64,000 bases of DNA. Source: Bacteroidales bacterium. Its GTDB lineage: Bacteria; Bacteroidota; Bacteroidia; Bacteroidales; UBA932. Below, in pieces: positions 44,441-53,693 of this stretch. The position numbers and the translations under genes are program-made. Position 1 is the stretch's first letter. Each line of letters starts with the position of its first letter. The stretch spans positions 41,945 through 105,944 of the forward strand of contig JAILLE010000044.1 of the NCBI GenBank assembly GCA_024693285.1, in the 5' to 3' direction. The notes beneath the pieces were generated by a model. The model made no database searches, had not been told where the DNA came from, and saw only the letters and a list, made by a program, of their open reading frames with translations.

Positions 44441-45444
44441 CTCTTGTCAAACAAATGTCTGCGGGAGCGCCTCTCCCCTATCAGCATCTCCAACACGAAG
44501 AGCGCTAGCGCTATACCAAGGAAATACATGAACTGCTCGTCATATTCCTCAAACACGACAGAACTGTATTCCTCTTCCTGCATCTTCTTTATGTCGTTTA
44601 CGATCGGTGTAAGGCCGAACTCGTCGTTGCCGGCATGGACATAAGCTCCACCTCCAGCCTGGGCGATCTCCTTAAGGGTGTCCTCATCGAGTTTGGTCAC
44701 AACAATATTGCCTTCCTTGTCTTTCAAGAGGCCTCCATCCATCGGAATCGGTTGACCTTCAACGGATCCGACACCTATAGTGTAGACCTTCACACCGGCC
44801 TCGGCCGCCTGTGTCGCGGCGGCGACAGCGTCGTCCTCGTGGTTCTCGCCATCAGTGATCACGATGATCGCGCGGCTATTCTCACTCTGGGCGCTGAAGC
44901 TCTTGACGGCGGTGTTTATAGCGTCACCGATCGCAGTACCCTGGATCGGGATGGACTCGGTCGAGATATTCGAGAGGAACATCTTGGCGCTGACATAATC
45001 AGAGGTGATAGGCAATTGAACGAATGAGCTTCCAGCGAATATAATCAAGCCGATCCTGTCTCCCTGAAGCCTGTCAGTGATCCTTGATATCGCCAACTTT
45101 GCCCTCTCGAGCCTGTTCGGGGAATAGTCCTGTGCGAGCATTGAGTTGGACACATCCAGGACAACCATGATCTCGGCACCCTTGACTTTATATTCTTTTA
45201 ACTTGGCGCCGATCTGGGGCCTGGAAAGGCCGATCACGAAAAAGAAAAACGCAAGGGAATATAGGACGGCCCTTACCCATCTCTTGGAGCGGGACCACGA
45301 CGGCATCAACTCATTCACGAGAGCCTCGTCTCCCAGCTTGCGAAGACGCCGGCGTCTCGCCCCCATCCACAGCGCCATGCCGAGGAAGAAGAACGGGATC
45401 AGCAGCAAGAGCAGCAGATATTGTGAATGGGCGAATATGATCAT
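44437..45444 (-). CDS. batB: BatB, VWA-domain membrane protein
   Basis: The 335-residue protein has N-terminal membrane helices (about 8-26 and 55-75), a von Willebrand A domain with intact MIDAS LDVSNSM and VITDGENHEDD, and a C-terminal helix near residue 310. The domain binds divalent metal and partner proteins on the periplasmic or cytoplasmic side of the inner membrane. It overlaps batA and batC by four bases on each side, so the genes are coupled. Confidence 0.93.
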   Translation of the reverse strand: MIIFAHSQYLLLLLLIPFFFLGMALWMGARRRRLRKLGDEALVNELMPSWSRSKRWVRAVLYSLAFFFFVIGLSRPQIGAKLKEYKVKGAEIMVVLDVSNSMLAQDYSPNRLERAKLAISRITDRLQGDRIGLIIFAGSSFVQLPITSDYVSAKMFLSNISTESIPIQGTAIGDAINTAVKSFSAQSENSRAIIVITDGENHEDDAVAAATQAAEAGVKVYTIGVGSVEGQPIPMDGGLLKDKEGNIVVTKLDEDTLKEIAQAGGGAYVHAGNDEFGLTPIVNDIKKMQEEEYSSVVFEEYDEQFMYFLGIALALFVLEMLIGERRSRRHLFDKR

Positions 45445-46427
45445 GGCAACCTCCTCAAAACCAAAGCTTTGATCAACATCTCAAGCAGAAGGCAAATCAA
45501 CGCCGCGAGAGCATATCCCCCGAACAGTTCCTTGTAAACAGGGAAACTGTCGACTGTCACTTTCGCCTTCTCCATCTTGTTGATCTCCGAATATATCTCC
45601 GACAGCTTCGTGTTGTCAGTGGCTCTGAAATAACGGCCACCGGTCACGGAAGCAATATTGGTGAGCAGTTTCTCATCAATCTCCACCTTCATGTTCTGGA
45701 CTTGCACACCCCAAGGTGTCATCACTGGATAAGGAGCCTCGCCATTGGCACCGACTCCAATAGTGTAAACCCTTATGCCATAGGTCTTGGCGATCTCGGC
45801 GGCGGTCTCTGGAGCGATCTCGCCGCTATTGTTGACACCATCAGTAAGCAGGATAACAACCCGACTCTTGGCGTCGGAATCCTTGATCCTGGCCACCGCT
45901 GTGGCAAGGCCGTTACCGATTGCGGTACCGTCCTCGATAAGGTCGGTGGAAATCTCTTTCATCAGATTGATCAAGGTAGCCCTGTCGGTCGTCAAAGGGC
46001 ACTGGGTGTAGCTCTCCCCGGCGAAAACGACGATTCCCATCCGGTCCGTAGGGCGCTGGGCGATGAACTCAATGGCTATGTCTTTCGCGGCGCTGATCCT
46101 GTCCGGAGAGAAATCCCTTGCCAACATACTGGTAGAGACATCCATCGCCAACACGATGTCGATTCCTTCGGTGTCCACCCTGTCGACTTTCGAGGAAGAG
46201 CGGGGACGGGCTATAGCGATGATAATCAGGCAAAGAGCCGCGGTCCTGAGGATGAATGGAATATGCCTGACGACGCCCAGGATAGACTTCCCGCCCATTT
46301 TCCATGGTGTCGCTTTGGAGACTCTCAAATGCGGCCTGCGGTCCCGGATCTCAAGATAGAGATAACGCAGGACCAGCAGAGCGGGAACCAGAAGGAGCCA
46401 AAGCAGTTTCGGATACTCGAAATACAT
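45441..46427 (-). CDS. batA: BatA, VWA-domain membrane protein
   Basis: The 328-residue protein has the same layout as BatB: two N-terminal helices, a VWA domain with MIDAS AMDVSTSM and LLTDGVNNSGE, and a C-terminal helix near residue 300-320. The two are paralogues that arose by duplication. BatA and BatB work with the MoxR ATPase encoded at the head of this operon. Confidence 0.93.
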   Translation of the reverse strand: MYFEYPKLLWLLLVPALLVLRYLYLEIRDRRPHLRVSKATPWKMGGKSILGVVRHIPFILRTAALCLIIIAIARPRSSSKVDRVDTEGIDIVLAMDVSTSMLARDFSPDRISAAKDIAIEFIAQRPTDRMGIVVFAGESYTQCPLTTDRATLINLMKEISTDLIEDGTAIGNGLATAVARIKDSDAKSRVVILLTDGVNNSGEIAPETAAEIAKTYGIRVYTIGVGANGEAPYPVMTPWGVQVQNMKVEIDEKLLTNIASVTGGRYFRATDNTKLSEIYSEINKMEKAKVTVDSFPVYKELFGGYALAALICLLLEMLIKALVLRRLP

Positions 46428-47422
46428 TACTCGGTCCCTCCTTCTTTTTCTGTTGTCTCCACCTGATAGGTCGAGGTGACGAAGCGCACGGCAAGCGGCA
46501 CTGCGGCGGCATTCTCCTCATCAGTGGCGAACGCCTTCGCGAACTTGACCATATCCGCGGTCTCAAAGAGCTCTTTGGTCTGGACGAAGAGGTCGGCGGG
46601 CACATCTGTGTGACCAAGGTTGTCGAAAATCTCGGCCGTCGTCATCTCGGGAGCGTCAATCCCGTAACGGGCGTCGATATATTCACGAAGAGTGTCCGTG
46701 ATTCCGGAATAGAACATCTTCTGCTTATCCTTCGCCCAGTATTTGTCGCCGCGGAACTTCTCAAGTTTGCGCAGAGCGACCAAATAAGCCGGCTCATCTG
46801 GAGCGGCCTCAGGCGACACCCTCCGTTTCCTGGCTATGATTAGCGCCCGGATCAGGAAGGCCAACAAGACAATGGCGAGAACAACAAGCAGATACGGAAG
46901 AACCTCAGAGAAAGTCACCGGATACTTGATCTGTCCCTTGATGTCGTGAACCTCGAATGTGGTGGTGTCGATAGGGATGGTGAATACCTCCAACTCCAGT
47001 GGCTTGAACACGATAGTGTCAAGCGAGCCCGGTGCGGACTCACTCACGATCGATAGGGGAGGCAAGAGGTATTTCCCTTCCTCAAAGGAAGTTATGACCA
47101 CCGAGAAATCAATGTCACGGGATTTCGGGGACTTCTTCGGACCATAGGTCTTTAGCGTGTCCATCTCCCAAGAACGGACGATCTCCACACTGTCTCCAGG
47201 CATGAACCCCTGTGAGAAATCCGGAAGCATCACTCCAACTCCAACCGGAAGATTCTTGATATGGAACCCGTAGTGAAGTTGATCACCGATCAGGACCGAG
47301 TCCCTTTCCTGAAGCTGTATCAAGAAGGAGTCTTCCGACCTGACCAGTTTTCCCTGCCCAAGAGCAACGGTCCCGGAAATAATGGTCAATAAAATGATAT
47401 TCAACAACTTCCTCATTCTCAT
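46427..47422 (-). CDS. Bat operon membrane protein (DUF4381-like)
   Basis: The 331-residue protein has a signal peptide (ending VALGQ), an extracytoplasmic beta domain (about 25-175), a membrane helix near 183-203 and a cytoplasmic helical part (about 215-310) with YFVALRKLEKF-like and YIDARYGIDAPEMTTAEIF segments. It sits between the DUF58 and BatA genes, overlapping both by one to four bases. It corresponds to the unnamed BatG-like member in this operon type. Function unknown; likely part of the same complex. Confidence 0.82.
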   Translation of the reverse strand: MRMRKLLNIILLTIISGTVALGQGKLVRSEDSFLIQLQERDSVLIGDQLHYGFHIKNLPVGVGVMLPDFSQGFMPGDSVEIVRSWEMDTLKTYGPKKSPKSRDIDFSVVITSFEEGKYLLPPLSIVSESAPGSLDTIVFKPLELEVFTIPIDTTTFEVHDIKGQIKYPVTFSEVLPYLLVVLAIVLLAFLIRALIIARKRRVSPEAAPDEPAYLVALRKLEKFRGDKYWAKDKQKMFYSGITDTLREYIDARYGIDAPEMTTAEIFDNLGHTDVPADLFVQTKELFETADMVKFAKAFATDEENAAAVPLAVRFVTSTYQVETTEKEGGTE

Positions 47423-48312
47423 CTCCTCCCGAAAAACGCCATCAGCCCCTTGACATAATCGTCATCCGTAGCTATGTCCACGGAATCTATCTGGTATCGG
47501 TTGAATAACTTCCGCTCGTTATCATCCACCTGACCGAACCAACGGGAATATTCAGCCCTTACCCTCCTGCTGGAGGTGTTCACCCAGGCTGACTCTCCTG
47601 TCTCGGAATCCTTGACATGGACCAAGCCGACAGCGGGTATCGTCTTCTCCCTGGGATCATATACCTTTATCACCGAGATATCGTGACGGTTCCGGGCCAC
47701 CTTAAGAGCATCCTCATAACGAGGCGTCCCGTCAGGAGCGACATCAAGCATATCCGACAGAACGAAGGCAGTACATTTCTTCTTCAGGGCGTTGGTAAGG
47801 TAGCGGAGCGCCTCTCCCACATCAGTACCGTCAGATGTCGGCTTCAACTCGATGATCTCGCGGATGATGTGGAGCAGGTGGCTACGGCCCTTCTTCGGAG
47901 GGATGAATTTTTCTACCTTGTCACTGAAGAACAGGGCGCCGACCTTATCATTGTTGATAATCGCCGAGAAACTGAGCACCGCCGCGATCTCAGCGATCAG
48001 GTCGCGTTTCGTCTTCTTCTTGGTCCCGAACAAACCTGAGCGGCTGATGTCTATCAGCAGGACCACCGTCATCTCCCTCTCCTCCTCGTAGACCTTCACA
48101 TACGGAGCGCGCAGCCTGGCGGTCACGTTCCAGTCCATGGAACGAGGATCGTCGCCATACTGGTACTCCCGCACCTCGCTGAAGGCCATACCACGGCCTT
48201 TGAAGGCGCTGTGATACTCCCCGGCGAAGATCTGGTGCGATAGGGCCCTGGTACGGATCTCTATCTTGCGGACCTTCTTGAGGAGCTCGTTAGCTGAAGG
48301 GTTGGAAGGCAT
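47419..48312 (-). CDS. DUF58 protein of the bat operon
   Basis: The 297-residue protein carries the DUF58 motif GRGMAFSEVREYQYGDDPRS and MDWNVTARLRAPYVK, followed by a VWA-like fold with VVLLIDISRSG. The partner MoxR gene lies 13 bases upstream and the membrane protein gene overlaps its end by four bases. MoxR-DUF58 pairs act as chaperones or assembly factors; the client is presumably the Bat membrane complex. Confidence 0.92.
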   Translation of the reverse strand: MPSNPSANELLKKVRKIEIRTRALSHQIFAGEYHSAFKGRGMAFSEVREYQYGDDPRSMDWNVTARLRAPYVKVYEEEREMTVVLLIDISRSGLFGTKKKTKRDLIAEIAAVLSFSAIINNDKVGALFFSDKVEKFIPPKKGRSHLLHIIREIIELKPTSDGTDVGEALRYLTNALKKKCTAFVLSDMLDVAPDGTPRYEDALKVARNRHDISVIKVYDPREKTIPAVGLVHVKDSETGESAWVNTSSRRVRAEYSRWFGQVDDNERKLFNRYQIDSVDIATDDDYVKGLMAFFGRR

Positions 48313-48325
48313 ATTGAAACAATCA

Positions 48326-49318
48326 TTAAGGAACCTGGACGGCGTTGATGACCTCAGCGATTATCTGCTCTGTGGTGACATTCTCAGCCTCGGCCTCGTA
48401 AGTCAAGCCAATCCTGTGACGCAACACCTCGTTGCAGACGGCCCTGACATCCTCGGGGATCACATATCCCCTTCTCCTTATGAAAGCGAAGGCCTTGGCC
48501 GCCATCGCCAGGGAAATGCTGGCTCGAGGAGAACCTCCAAAGGAGATGAGGTCCTTGAGTTTTCCGAGACCATATTCCTCAGGAGTCCTCGTGGCGTAGA
48601 CGATATCGACGATATACCTCTCGATCTTCTCATCCATGTAGACATCCCTGACCACCTGGCGGGCCCTGACGATGTCCTCGGGCTTGATCACCGGTGACGC
48701 CTTGGGGAACTCCCCGGTGTTGTTCATGCGGATGATCAGTTTCTCCTCATCTTTCTTGGGATAGCTCACGACCACCTTCAGCATGAAACGGTCGACCTGC
48801 GCCTCAGGCAGAGGATATGTTCCCTCCTGCTCGATAGGGTTCTGGGTCGCCATCACAAGGAACGGCTCAGGGAGCTTGAAGGTCTCATCACCGATGGTGA
48901 CCTGACGCTCCTGCATGGCCTCCAGAAGGGCTGACTGAACCTTAGCGGGCGAACGGTTGATCTCATCCGCCAAGACGAAATTGGCGAAGACGGGGCCCTT
49001 GTGAACCTCGAACTTCTCGTCCTTCTGGGAATATATCATAGTTCCCACAAGGTCGGCGGGCAGCAGGTCAGGAGTGAACTGGATACGGCTGAACTTGGCG
49101 TCAATCGCCTGAGACAAGGTGCTGATAGCCAAAGTCTTGGCCAAACCAGGGACACCTTCAAGGAGGATATGTCCATTAGCCAGCAGGCCAATCAGCAGGT
49201 TTTCCACAAGCTGCTTCTGACCGACTATGACCTTCCCCATCTCAAGAGACAGCATGTCGACAAACGCGCTCTCACGCTGGATCCTGTCGTTCAATTCTTT
49301 GATGTTCACATTTTCCAT
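48326..49318 (-). CDS. MoxR-family AAA ATPase
   Basis: The 330-residue protein has the MoxR-type Walker A GVPGLAKT, Walker B FVLADEINR, sensor ATQNPIEQEGTYPLPEAQVDRF and a C-terminal lid. The start at MENVNIKEL is preferred because an earlier frame codon lacks family support. First gene of the seven-gene bat operon, divergent from truA with a 47-base gap. MoxR uses ATP to remodel VWA proteins, here BatA and BatB. Confidence 0.95.
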   Translation of the reverse strand: MENVNIKELNDRIQRESAFVDMLSLEMGKVIVGQKQLVENLLIGLLANGHILLEGVPGLAKTLAISTLSQAIDAKFSRIQFTPDLLPADLVGTMIYSQKDEKFEVHKGPVFANFVLADEINRSPAKVQSALLEAMQERQVTIGDETFKLPEPFLVMATQNPIEQEGTYPLPEAQVDRFMLKVVVSYPKKDEEKLIIRMNNTGEFPKASPVIKPEDIVRARQVVRDVYMDEKIERYIVDIVYATRTPEEYGLGKLKDLISFGGSPRASISLAMAAKAFAFIRRRGYVIPEDVRAVCNEVLRHRIGLTYEAEAENVTTEQIIAEVINAVQVP

Positions 49319-49365
49319 TTGTATGTCTTTTTTATATTTTCGCGTAACGGTTAACAGCCACACCC

Positions 49366-50136
49366 ATGCGCTACAAGATCATCCTTTCCTACGACGGCTC
49401 CGACTTCTGCGGCTGGCAGATGCAAAACGGAGTGAGAACAATCCAGGAATGTCTCCAGGACGCTCTCTCGACTCTCTTGAGGGAGAGAATCACCGTCACA
49501 GGTGCAGGCAGAACCGACTCGAAGGTCAACGCGATAAGCTACGCGGCTCACTTCGAGGCCTCGGTTCCGGACCTTGACACGAGGGCATTCGGCTACAAAA
49601 TAAATGCCATCCTGCCCCATGGAATAGTGGTTCACGCCATCCTTCCGGCTTCGCCGGATTTCCACGCCAGGTTCGACGCGAGGATGAGGGAATACAAGTA
49701 TTTTATCCACAGGAAAAAAGACCCATTCATGGGAGATTATTCCTGTCTATACACCTTCCCGCTCGATGTGGAAAAAATGAACCGGGCTGCCGCCCTCCTT
49801 CTCGGAAAACATGATTTCAGCTGCTTCGAGAAGGTCGGAAGCGACAACAAGACCTCGATTTGCACCGTGTCTTTAGCCACGTGGTCAACCTACGTTCCGG
49901 ACCATGTCCGCATGATGGGATATCCCGCCGAAGAGGGCGATTATCTCGTGTTCACCATTCGCGCCGACAGGTTCCTCAGGAACATGGTCCGAGCCGTGGT
50001 CGGCTCCCTACTCGAGATAGGAAGAGGCCGCAGGGAAGAGGACTGGATGGCCACCTTGGTGGAAGGAGGTTCCAGAAGCGACGCCGGGGAGTCCGTCCCG
50101 GGGCACGCTTTATTCCTTACCAAAGTAGAATATTAG
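49366..50136 (+). CDS. truA: tRNA pseudouridine synthase A
   Basis: The 256-residue protein has the TruA motifs: LSYDGSDFCGWQMQ at the start, the catalytic GAGRTDSKVNA (Asp near residue 46), and FLRNMVRAVVGSLLEIGRG. It isomerises uridines 38-40 in the anticodon arm of many tRNAs in the cytoplasm. Divergent from moxR; followed by an independent promoter for the ExbB operon. Confidence 0.96.
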   Translation: MRYKIILSYDGSDFCGWQMQNGVRTIQECLQDALSTLLRERITVTGAGRTDSKVNAISYAAHFEASVPDLDTRAFGYKINAILPHGIVVHAILPASPDFHARFDARMREYKYFIHRKKDPFMGDYSCLYTFPLDVEKMNRAAALLLGKHDFSCFEKVGSDNKTSICTVSLATWSTYVPDHVRMMGYPAEEGDYLVFTIRADRFLRNMVRAVVGSLLEIGRGRREEDWMATLVEGGSRSDAGESVPGHALFLTKVEY

Positions 50137-50156
50137 AAAAAGTCGTTTTTTTTCAC

Positions 50157-50164
50157 TAACTTTG
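50157..50164 (+). promoter_or_regulatory. -7 promoter box of the exbB-exbD-tonB operon
   Basis: TAACTTTG is an exact match, preceded by a T-run and followed by a leader of about 65 bases. Confidence 0.5.
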
Positions 50165-50237
50165 CAAGTTGATGGCGTGATATGTGCAGTTCGCGTCATG
50201 TATTGTTGGATGATTATCAATAAACGTACGTAATTTT

Positions 50238-50987
50238 ATGTTGTTCCATCTTTTACAGGTTGGCCTGGACTCCGTCGCTACGGACATGGCCGAGACCGTC
50301 GCTAATGCGGCCCAGCCCGCTATGCAAGCCGCTCCCCAGCAAGTAGAGCAGAGTTTCTCATTGATCCAGATGGCCGCCAAGGGCGGATGGCTTATGATTG
50401 TTCTCGCCATCTTGTCCGTGATCGCCATCTACATTTTCGGGAAGAAATGGTGGATGATCCACAAGTCCCAGCAGGTTGACAAAAACTTCATGAGAGACAT
50501 CCGTGACTATATTCATGAGGGCAAGGTCAAGAGCGCCCTCTCGCTCTGCGAGAAGTATGACTCTCCGGTCGCCCGCCTGGTAGAGAAGGGAATAGAGAGG
50601 ATCGGCCGCCCGTTGACCGACATCCAGACCGCTGTCGAGAACACCGGTAACGTGGAGATCGCCAGACTTGAGAAGGGACTTCCCACCCTCGCCACCATCG
50701 CCGGAGGCGCCCCGATGATCGGATTCCTCGGAACCGTACTCGGTATGGTGCAGGCCTTCTTCAATATGGCCAACGCCGGCAACAACATTGACATCACCCT
50801 CCTTTCTAGCGGTATCTACACCGCCATGATCACCACTGTCGGAGGTTTGATCGTCGGTATCCTCGCCTACTTCGGCTACAACTATCTCACAGCGCAGATC
50901 TCCGACCTGATGTTCAAGATGGAGACAGCGACTATCGATTTCATCGACCTTCTGCACGAGCCTGCGGATAACGAAGAGGAGAACTAA
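50238..50987 (+). CDS. exbB: ExbB/TolQ/MotA-family proton channel
   Basis: The 249-residue protein has three transmembrane segments (about 55-75, 155-178, 190-212), with the family motif TLATIAGGAPMIGFLGTVLGMVQAF at the second helix and AMITTVGGLIVGILAYFGYN at the third. It forms the pentameric proton channel that energises TonB-dependent transport at the outer membrane, with the ExbD gene three bases downstream. Confidence 0.92.
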   Translation: MLFHLLQVGLDSVATDMAETVANAAQPAMQAAPQQVEQSFSLIQMAAKGGWLMIVLAILSVIAIYIFGKKWWMIHKSQQVDKNFMRDIRDYIHEGKVKSALSLCEKYDSPVARLVEKGIERIGRPLTDIQTAVENTGNVEIARLEKGLPTLATIAGGAPMIGFLGTVLGMVQAFFNMANAGNNIDITLLSSGIYTAMITTVGGLIVGILAYFGYNYLTAQISDLMFKMETATIDFIDLLHEPADNEEEN

Positions 50988-50990
50988 AAG

Positions 50991-51401
50991 ATGGCATTCA
51001 AGAGATCCACAAAGGTCAATGCGGAGATGTCAATGTCTTCGATGACTGACCTGGTGTTCCTGCTGCTGATCTTCTTCCTGGTCACCTCGACACTGGTCAA
51101 TCCGAACGCGTTGAAGCTCCTGCTTCCGAAGAGCACGGGCCAGGTGAGCGCCAAGCCCACCGTGAGCGTGTCTATCAAGGATTGGGGTGGCGAGATGTAC
51201 ACCTATCACCTCAACGGTGACGAGAACCCGGTCCAGTTTACCGAATTGGAGGATGGCCTCGTTGGCCTTCTCCAAGGAGAGGAGGATCCGACTTTCTCGA
51301 TCTACACCGACGAGAGTGTGCCGGTCAAGGAGGTCGTGTCCGTGATGAATATCGCGAAACGGAACCATTATAAAGTGATATTGGCCACACAGCCTGAGTG
51401 A
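50991..51401 (+). CDS. exbD: ExbD/TolR-family protein
   Basis: The 136-residue protein has a single membrane helix near residues 15-37 with SMTDLVFLLLIFFLVTS, in which the conserved Asp (SMTD) is the proton-binding residue, and a periplasmic domain. It overlaps the tonB start by one base (TGATG). Confidence 0.93.
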   Translation: MAFKRSTKVNAEMSMSSMTDLVFLLLIFFLVTSTLVNPNALKLLLPKSTGQVSAKPTVSVSIKDWGGEMYTYHLNGDENPVQFTELEDGLVGLLQGEEDPTFSIYTDESVPVKEVVSVMNIAKRNHYKVILATQPE

Positions 51402-52171
51402 TGAAACAGTATCTTCGAGAGAGAGAGAAGGAGGCGAAAGTCTCCACCATGACGGGGGTCGTCCTAACGGTCGCCGTCCATCTGGTGGTCTTGCTGTCCT
51501 GCGCTTTCACAGGCCTGAAATACATCTATCCCCCGCCTGAGGAGCAAACCTTCCTGATCGATTTCGAGGAAGATGAGGCTCAGCAGATCAGGAGGCAGAG
51601 AATCGGCCGCCAGCCACAAGCTGAGGATATTGACAAGACCAAGCCTGTCGAGTTGATCCAGAGGAGCGAATCCCCCATCAAGTCCGACAGGACCAACAAG
51701 ACTGCCGAGGCGAAACCGGATGACTTCGGAGATGTCGAAGTGCCAGCCCCTAAGGAAGAGATCAACAAGAACGCCCTCTTCCCCGGCATGAGCAAGAAGG
51801 ATTCTTCTCTCGCCCCCCACGGAGCCACCAATCCGTCCGCCGAGTTCAAGGCCGGACATCCCAAAGGCAATACCCAGGTCGGTAAGACGGAAGGAGCCCC
51901 CAATGCCCACGTCAAGGGACGCAGTGTCCTTGGAGCGCTGCCGAGGCCTGATTACGCCGTCCAGGACGAAGGAAAGGTCGTTGTGGACATTTGGGTGGAC
52001 AACTATGGAAACGTGACCAAGGCGATAGCGGGAGGTCAAGGCACCACCGTGAGCAACCAGGCTTTATGGGCCGCCGCGAGGGCGGCCGCGATGAAGGCCC
52101 ACTTCAACCAGAGCGCCGATGCGCCCGCACTCCAACAAGGAACAATAACTTATATTTTCAAACTCAAATAA
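51401..52171 (+). CDS. tonB: TonB-like energy transducer
   Basis: The 256-residue protein has a cytoplasmic N-terminus, one membrane helix (about 22-45), a periplasmic linker rich in Lys, Glu and Pro, and a TonB C-terminal fold (VVDIWVDNYGNVTKAIAGGQG and QGTITYIFKLK at the end). The start is the ATG inside the exbD stop overlap; a GTG one codon earlier is possible. It couples the proton channel to outer-membrane receptors; no receptor gene is adjacent. Confidence 0.9.
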   Translation: MKQYLREREKEAKVSTMTGVVLTVAVHLVVLLSCAFTGLKYIYPPPEEQTFLIDFEEDEAQQIRRQRIGRQPQAEDIDKTKPVELIQRSESPIKSDRTNKTAEAKPDDFGDVEVPAPKEEINKNALFPGMSKKDSSLAPHGATNPSAEFKAGHPKGNTQVGKTEGAPNAHVKGRSVLGALPRPDYAVQDEGKVVVDIWVDNYGNVTKAIAGGQGTTVSNQALWAAARAAAMKAHFNQSADAPALQQGTITYIFKLK

Positions 52172-52203
52172 TTATTTAGAGAACTTATTCATTTTTTTAA
52201 TCA

Positions 52204-52217
52204 GTGGCGTGAGCCAC
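52204..52217 (+). other. Short hairpin with GNRA-type loop upstream of rluB
   Basis: GTGGC-GTGA-GCCAC forms a perfect five-base stem with a GUGA tetraloop, nine bases before the rluB ATG. No terminator T-run follows; it may modulate translation. Confidence 0.35.
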
Positions 52218-52225
52218 ATCGTATC

Positions 52226-53680
52226 ATGGAAGAAAAATTCAATGGTGGTCAGGAGTACCACGAGGAGCGTAGGGATTACGCGGGAAAAGAAGGATCCACA
52301 GGAAATTATTCAGCTGAAGGGCGCAAACTCAGGCCCAGGAGGAAAGTAGGATCTTACAGCAACGACAATCACAGAAACTATTCTGAAGGTAACAGGACCG
52401 GCCGTCCGAGCTATGGACAGAACAGTGAGAGACGTTCTTATGGACAGAGCCGTCCGAGATACGGAGAAGACAGGCCCAGCTATGGCTCTGACAGGCCTCG
52501 CTTCAGCCAGGATCGTCCCCAGCGCGGAGAAGGTCGTCCCCATTATGGAGAGGATAGGCCTCGCTATGGAGAAAGCCGTCCCCGTTATGGAGAGGACAGG
52601 CCTCGTTACGGTGAAAGCCGCCCTCGCTATGGTGAGGACAGGCCCCGCTACAGCGAGGACAAGCCCCGTTTCAACCAAGATCGTCCCCAGCGCGGGGAAA
52701 GCCGCCCGAGGTATGGAGAGAGCAAACCCCGCTACGGTGAGGGAAAGCCCAGATATTCAGAGGATCGCCCCTCTTACGGTGAGGGTCGCCCCAACTCTAA
52801 GATGAGAGGCCAGAGGCCTGCCACAAGGAAGCCGGTCCGCAAAAACGGTCCCCATTTCACTGCCAACGACGAGGCTGGCATCAACCAGATGCTCTCACGC
52901 AAGCCTCAGATCGAGAACCGTTCCTTCTCGGACAATGACAACGTGGCGACTCCCATCAAGGAGGAGATCCGCCTCAACAAGTTCATCGCCAATTCAGGAG
53001 TCTGCTCCCGTCGCGAGGCTGACACCCTGATCCAGGCCGGAGTCGTGACCGTCAATGGTGAGGTCGTGACCGAGCTCGGAACCAAGGTTAACGTGCTTAA
53101 GGACGATATCCGTTTCAACGGAGAGAGACTCAAGGGTGAGGAGAAGGTGTACATTGTCATGAACAAGCCTAAGGGCTACGTCACCAGCGCTAGCGATCCC
53201 CATGCGGAGAAGACCGTCATGGACCTGATCAAGGGTTGTCATGTGCGTGTTTTCCCTGTCGGAAGGCTCGACAAGAACACTACCGGAATCTTGATGTTCA
53301 CCAACGACGGTGAGATCGCCGAGCAGCTGACTCATCCTTCCTACAACAAGAAGAAGATCTATCAGGTCATCCTTGACAAGGCTCTCGAAGAGTCTGACAA
53401 GGAGAAGATCCTCACCGATGGTCTTGAGCTTTCCGACGGTAACATCAAAGCCGACGAGCTTGAGTACATCGACGCTGAGGACCACCGCAAGCTCGGCATC
53501 GAGATCCACTCGGGAAAGAACCGCATCGTGCGCAGGATCTTCGAGAGCCTGGGTTACACGGTAAAGGCTCTTGACAGGGTCTATTTCGCCGGCTTGACGA
53601 AGAAGGGCCTGAAGAAGGGTGAGTGGAGATTCCTCAGCGAGGGCGAGGTCAATGTCCTCAAGATGGGGGCTTATGTCTAA
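52226..53680 (+). CDS. rluB: Pseudouridine synthase RluB with long repetitive N-terminal tail
   Basis: The 484-residue protein is about twice the usual size. Residues 1-245 are disordered and basic, with about fourteen repeats of Arg-Pro-Arg-Tyr-Gly-Glu-(Asp/Ser) at 76-188. The rest is the normal enzyme: S4 RNA-binding domain (about 248-305, IRLNKFIANSGVCSRREAD), and the RsuA/RluB catalytic domain with GRLDKNTTG (346-354; Asp349 catalytic). It modifies uridine in 23S rRNA helix 80. The tail is probably an RNA-binding or condensate-forming extension, which is inference. Confidence 0.92.
   Translation: MEEKFNGGQEYHEERRDYAGKEGSTGNYSAEGRKLRPRRKVGSYSNDNHRNYSEGNRTGRPSYGQNSERRSYGQSRPRYGEDRPSYGSDRPRFSQDRPQRGEGRPHYGEDRPRYGESRPRYGEDRPRYGESRPRYGEDRPRYSEDKPRFNQDRPQRGESRPRYGESKPRYGEGKPRYSEDRPSYGEGRPNSKMRGQRPATRKPVRKNGPHFTANDEAGINQMLSRKPQIENRSFSDNDNVATPIKEEIRLNKFIANSGVCSRREADTLIQAGVVTVNGEVVTELGTKVNVLKDDIRFNGERLKGEEKVYIVMNKPKGYVTSASDPHAEKTVMDLIKGCHVRVFPVGRLDKNTTGILMFTNDGEIAEQLTHPSYNKKKIYQVILDKALEESDKEKILTDGLELSDGNIKADELEYIDAEDHRKLGIEIHSGKNRIVRRIFESLGYTVKALDRVYFAGLTKKGLKKGEWRFLSEGEVNVLKMGAYV
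52451..52790. repeat. Tandem repeat coding RPRYGE(D/S) in rluB
   Basis: A 21-base unit reading like CGTCCCCGTTATGGAGAGGAC recurs with variation about fourteen times over the span. Confidence 0.82.
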
Positions 53681-53681
53681 C

Positions 53682-53686
53682 GGAGG
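53682..53686 (+). promoter_or_regulatory. Shine-Dalgarno site of era
   Basis: GGAGG lies seven bases before the ATG, fixing the era start at 53694 rather than an upstream in-frame codon within rluB. Confidence 0.75.
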
Positions 53687-53693
53687 AAATAAT

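Noticed and set aside
52451..52790. CRISPR array
   Set aside because: The repeats are in-frame codon units of rluB without unique spacers, and no cas gene is near.
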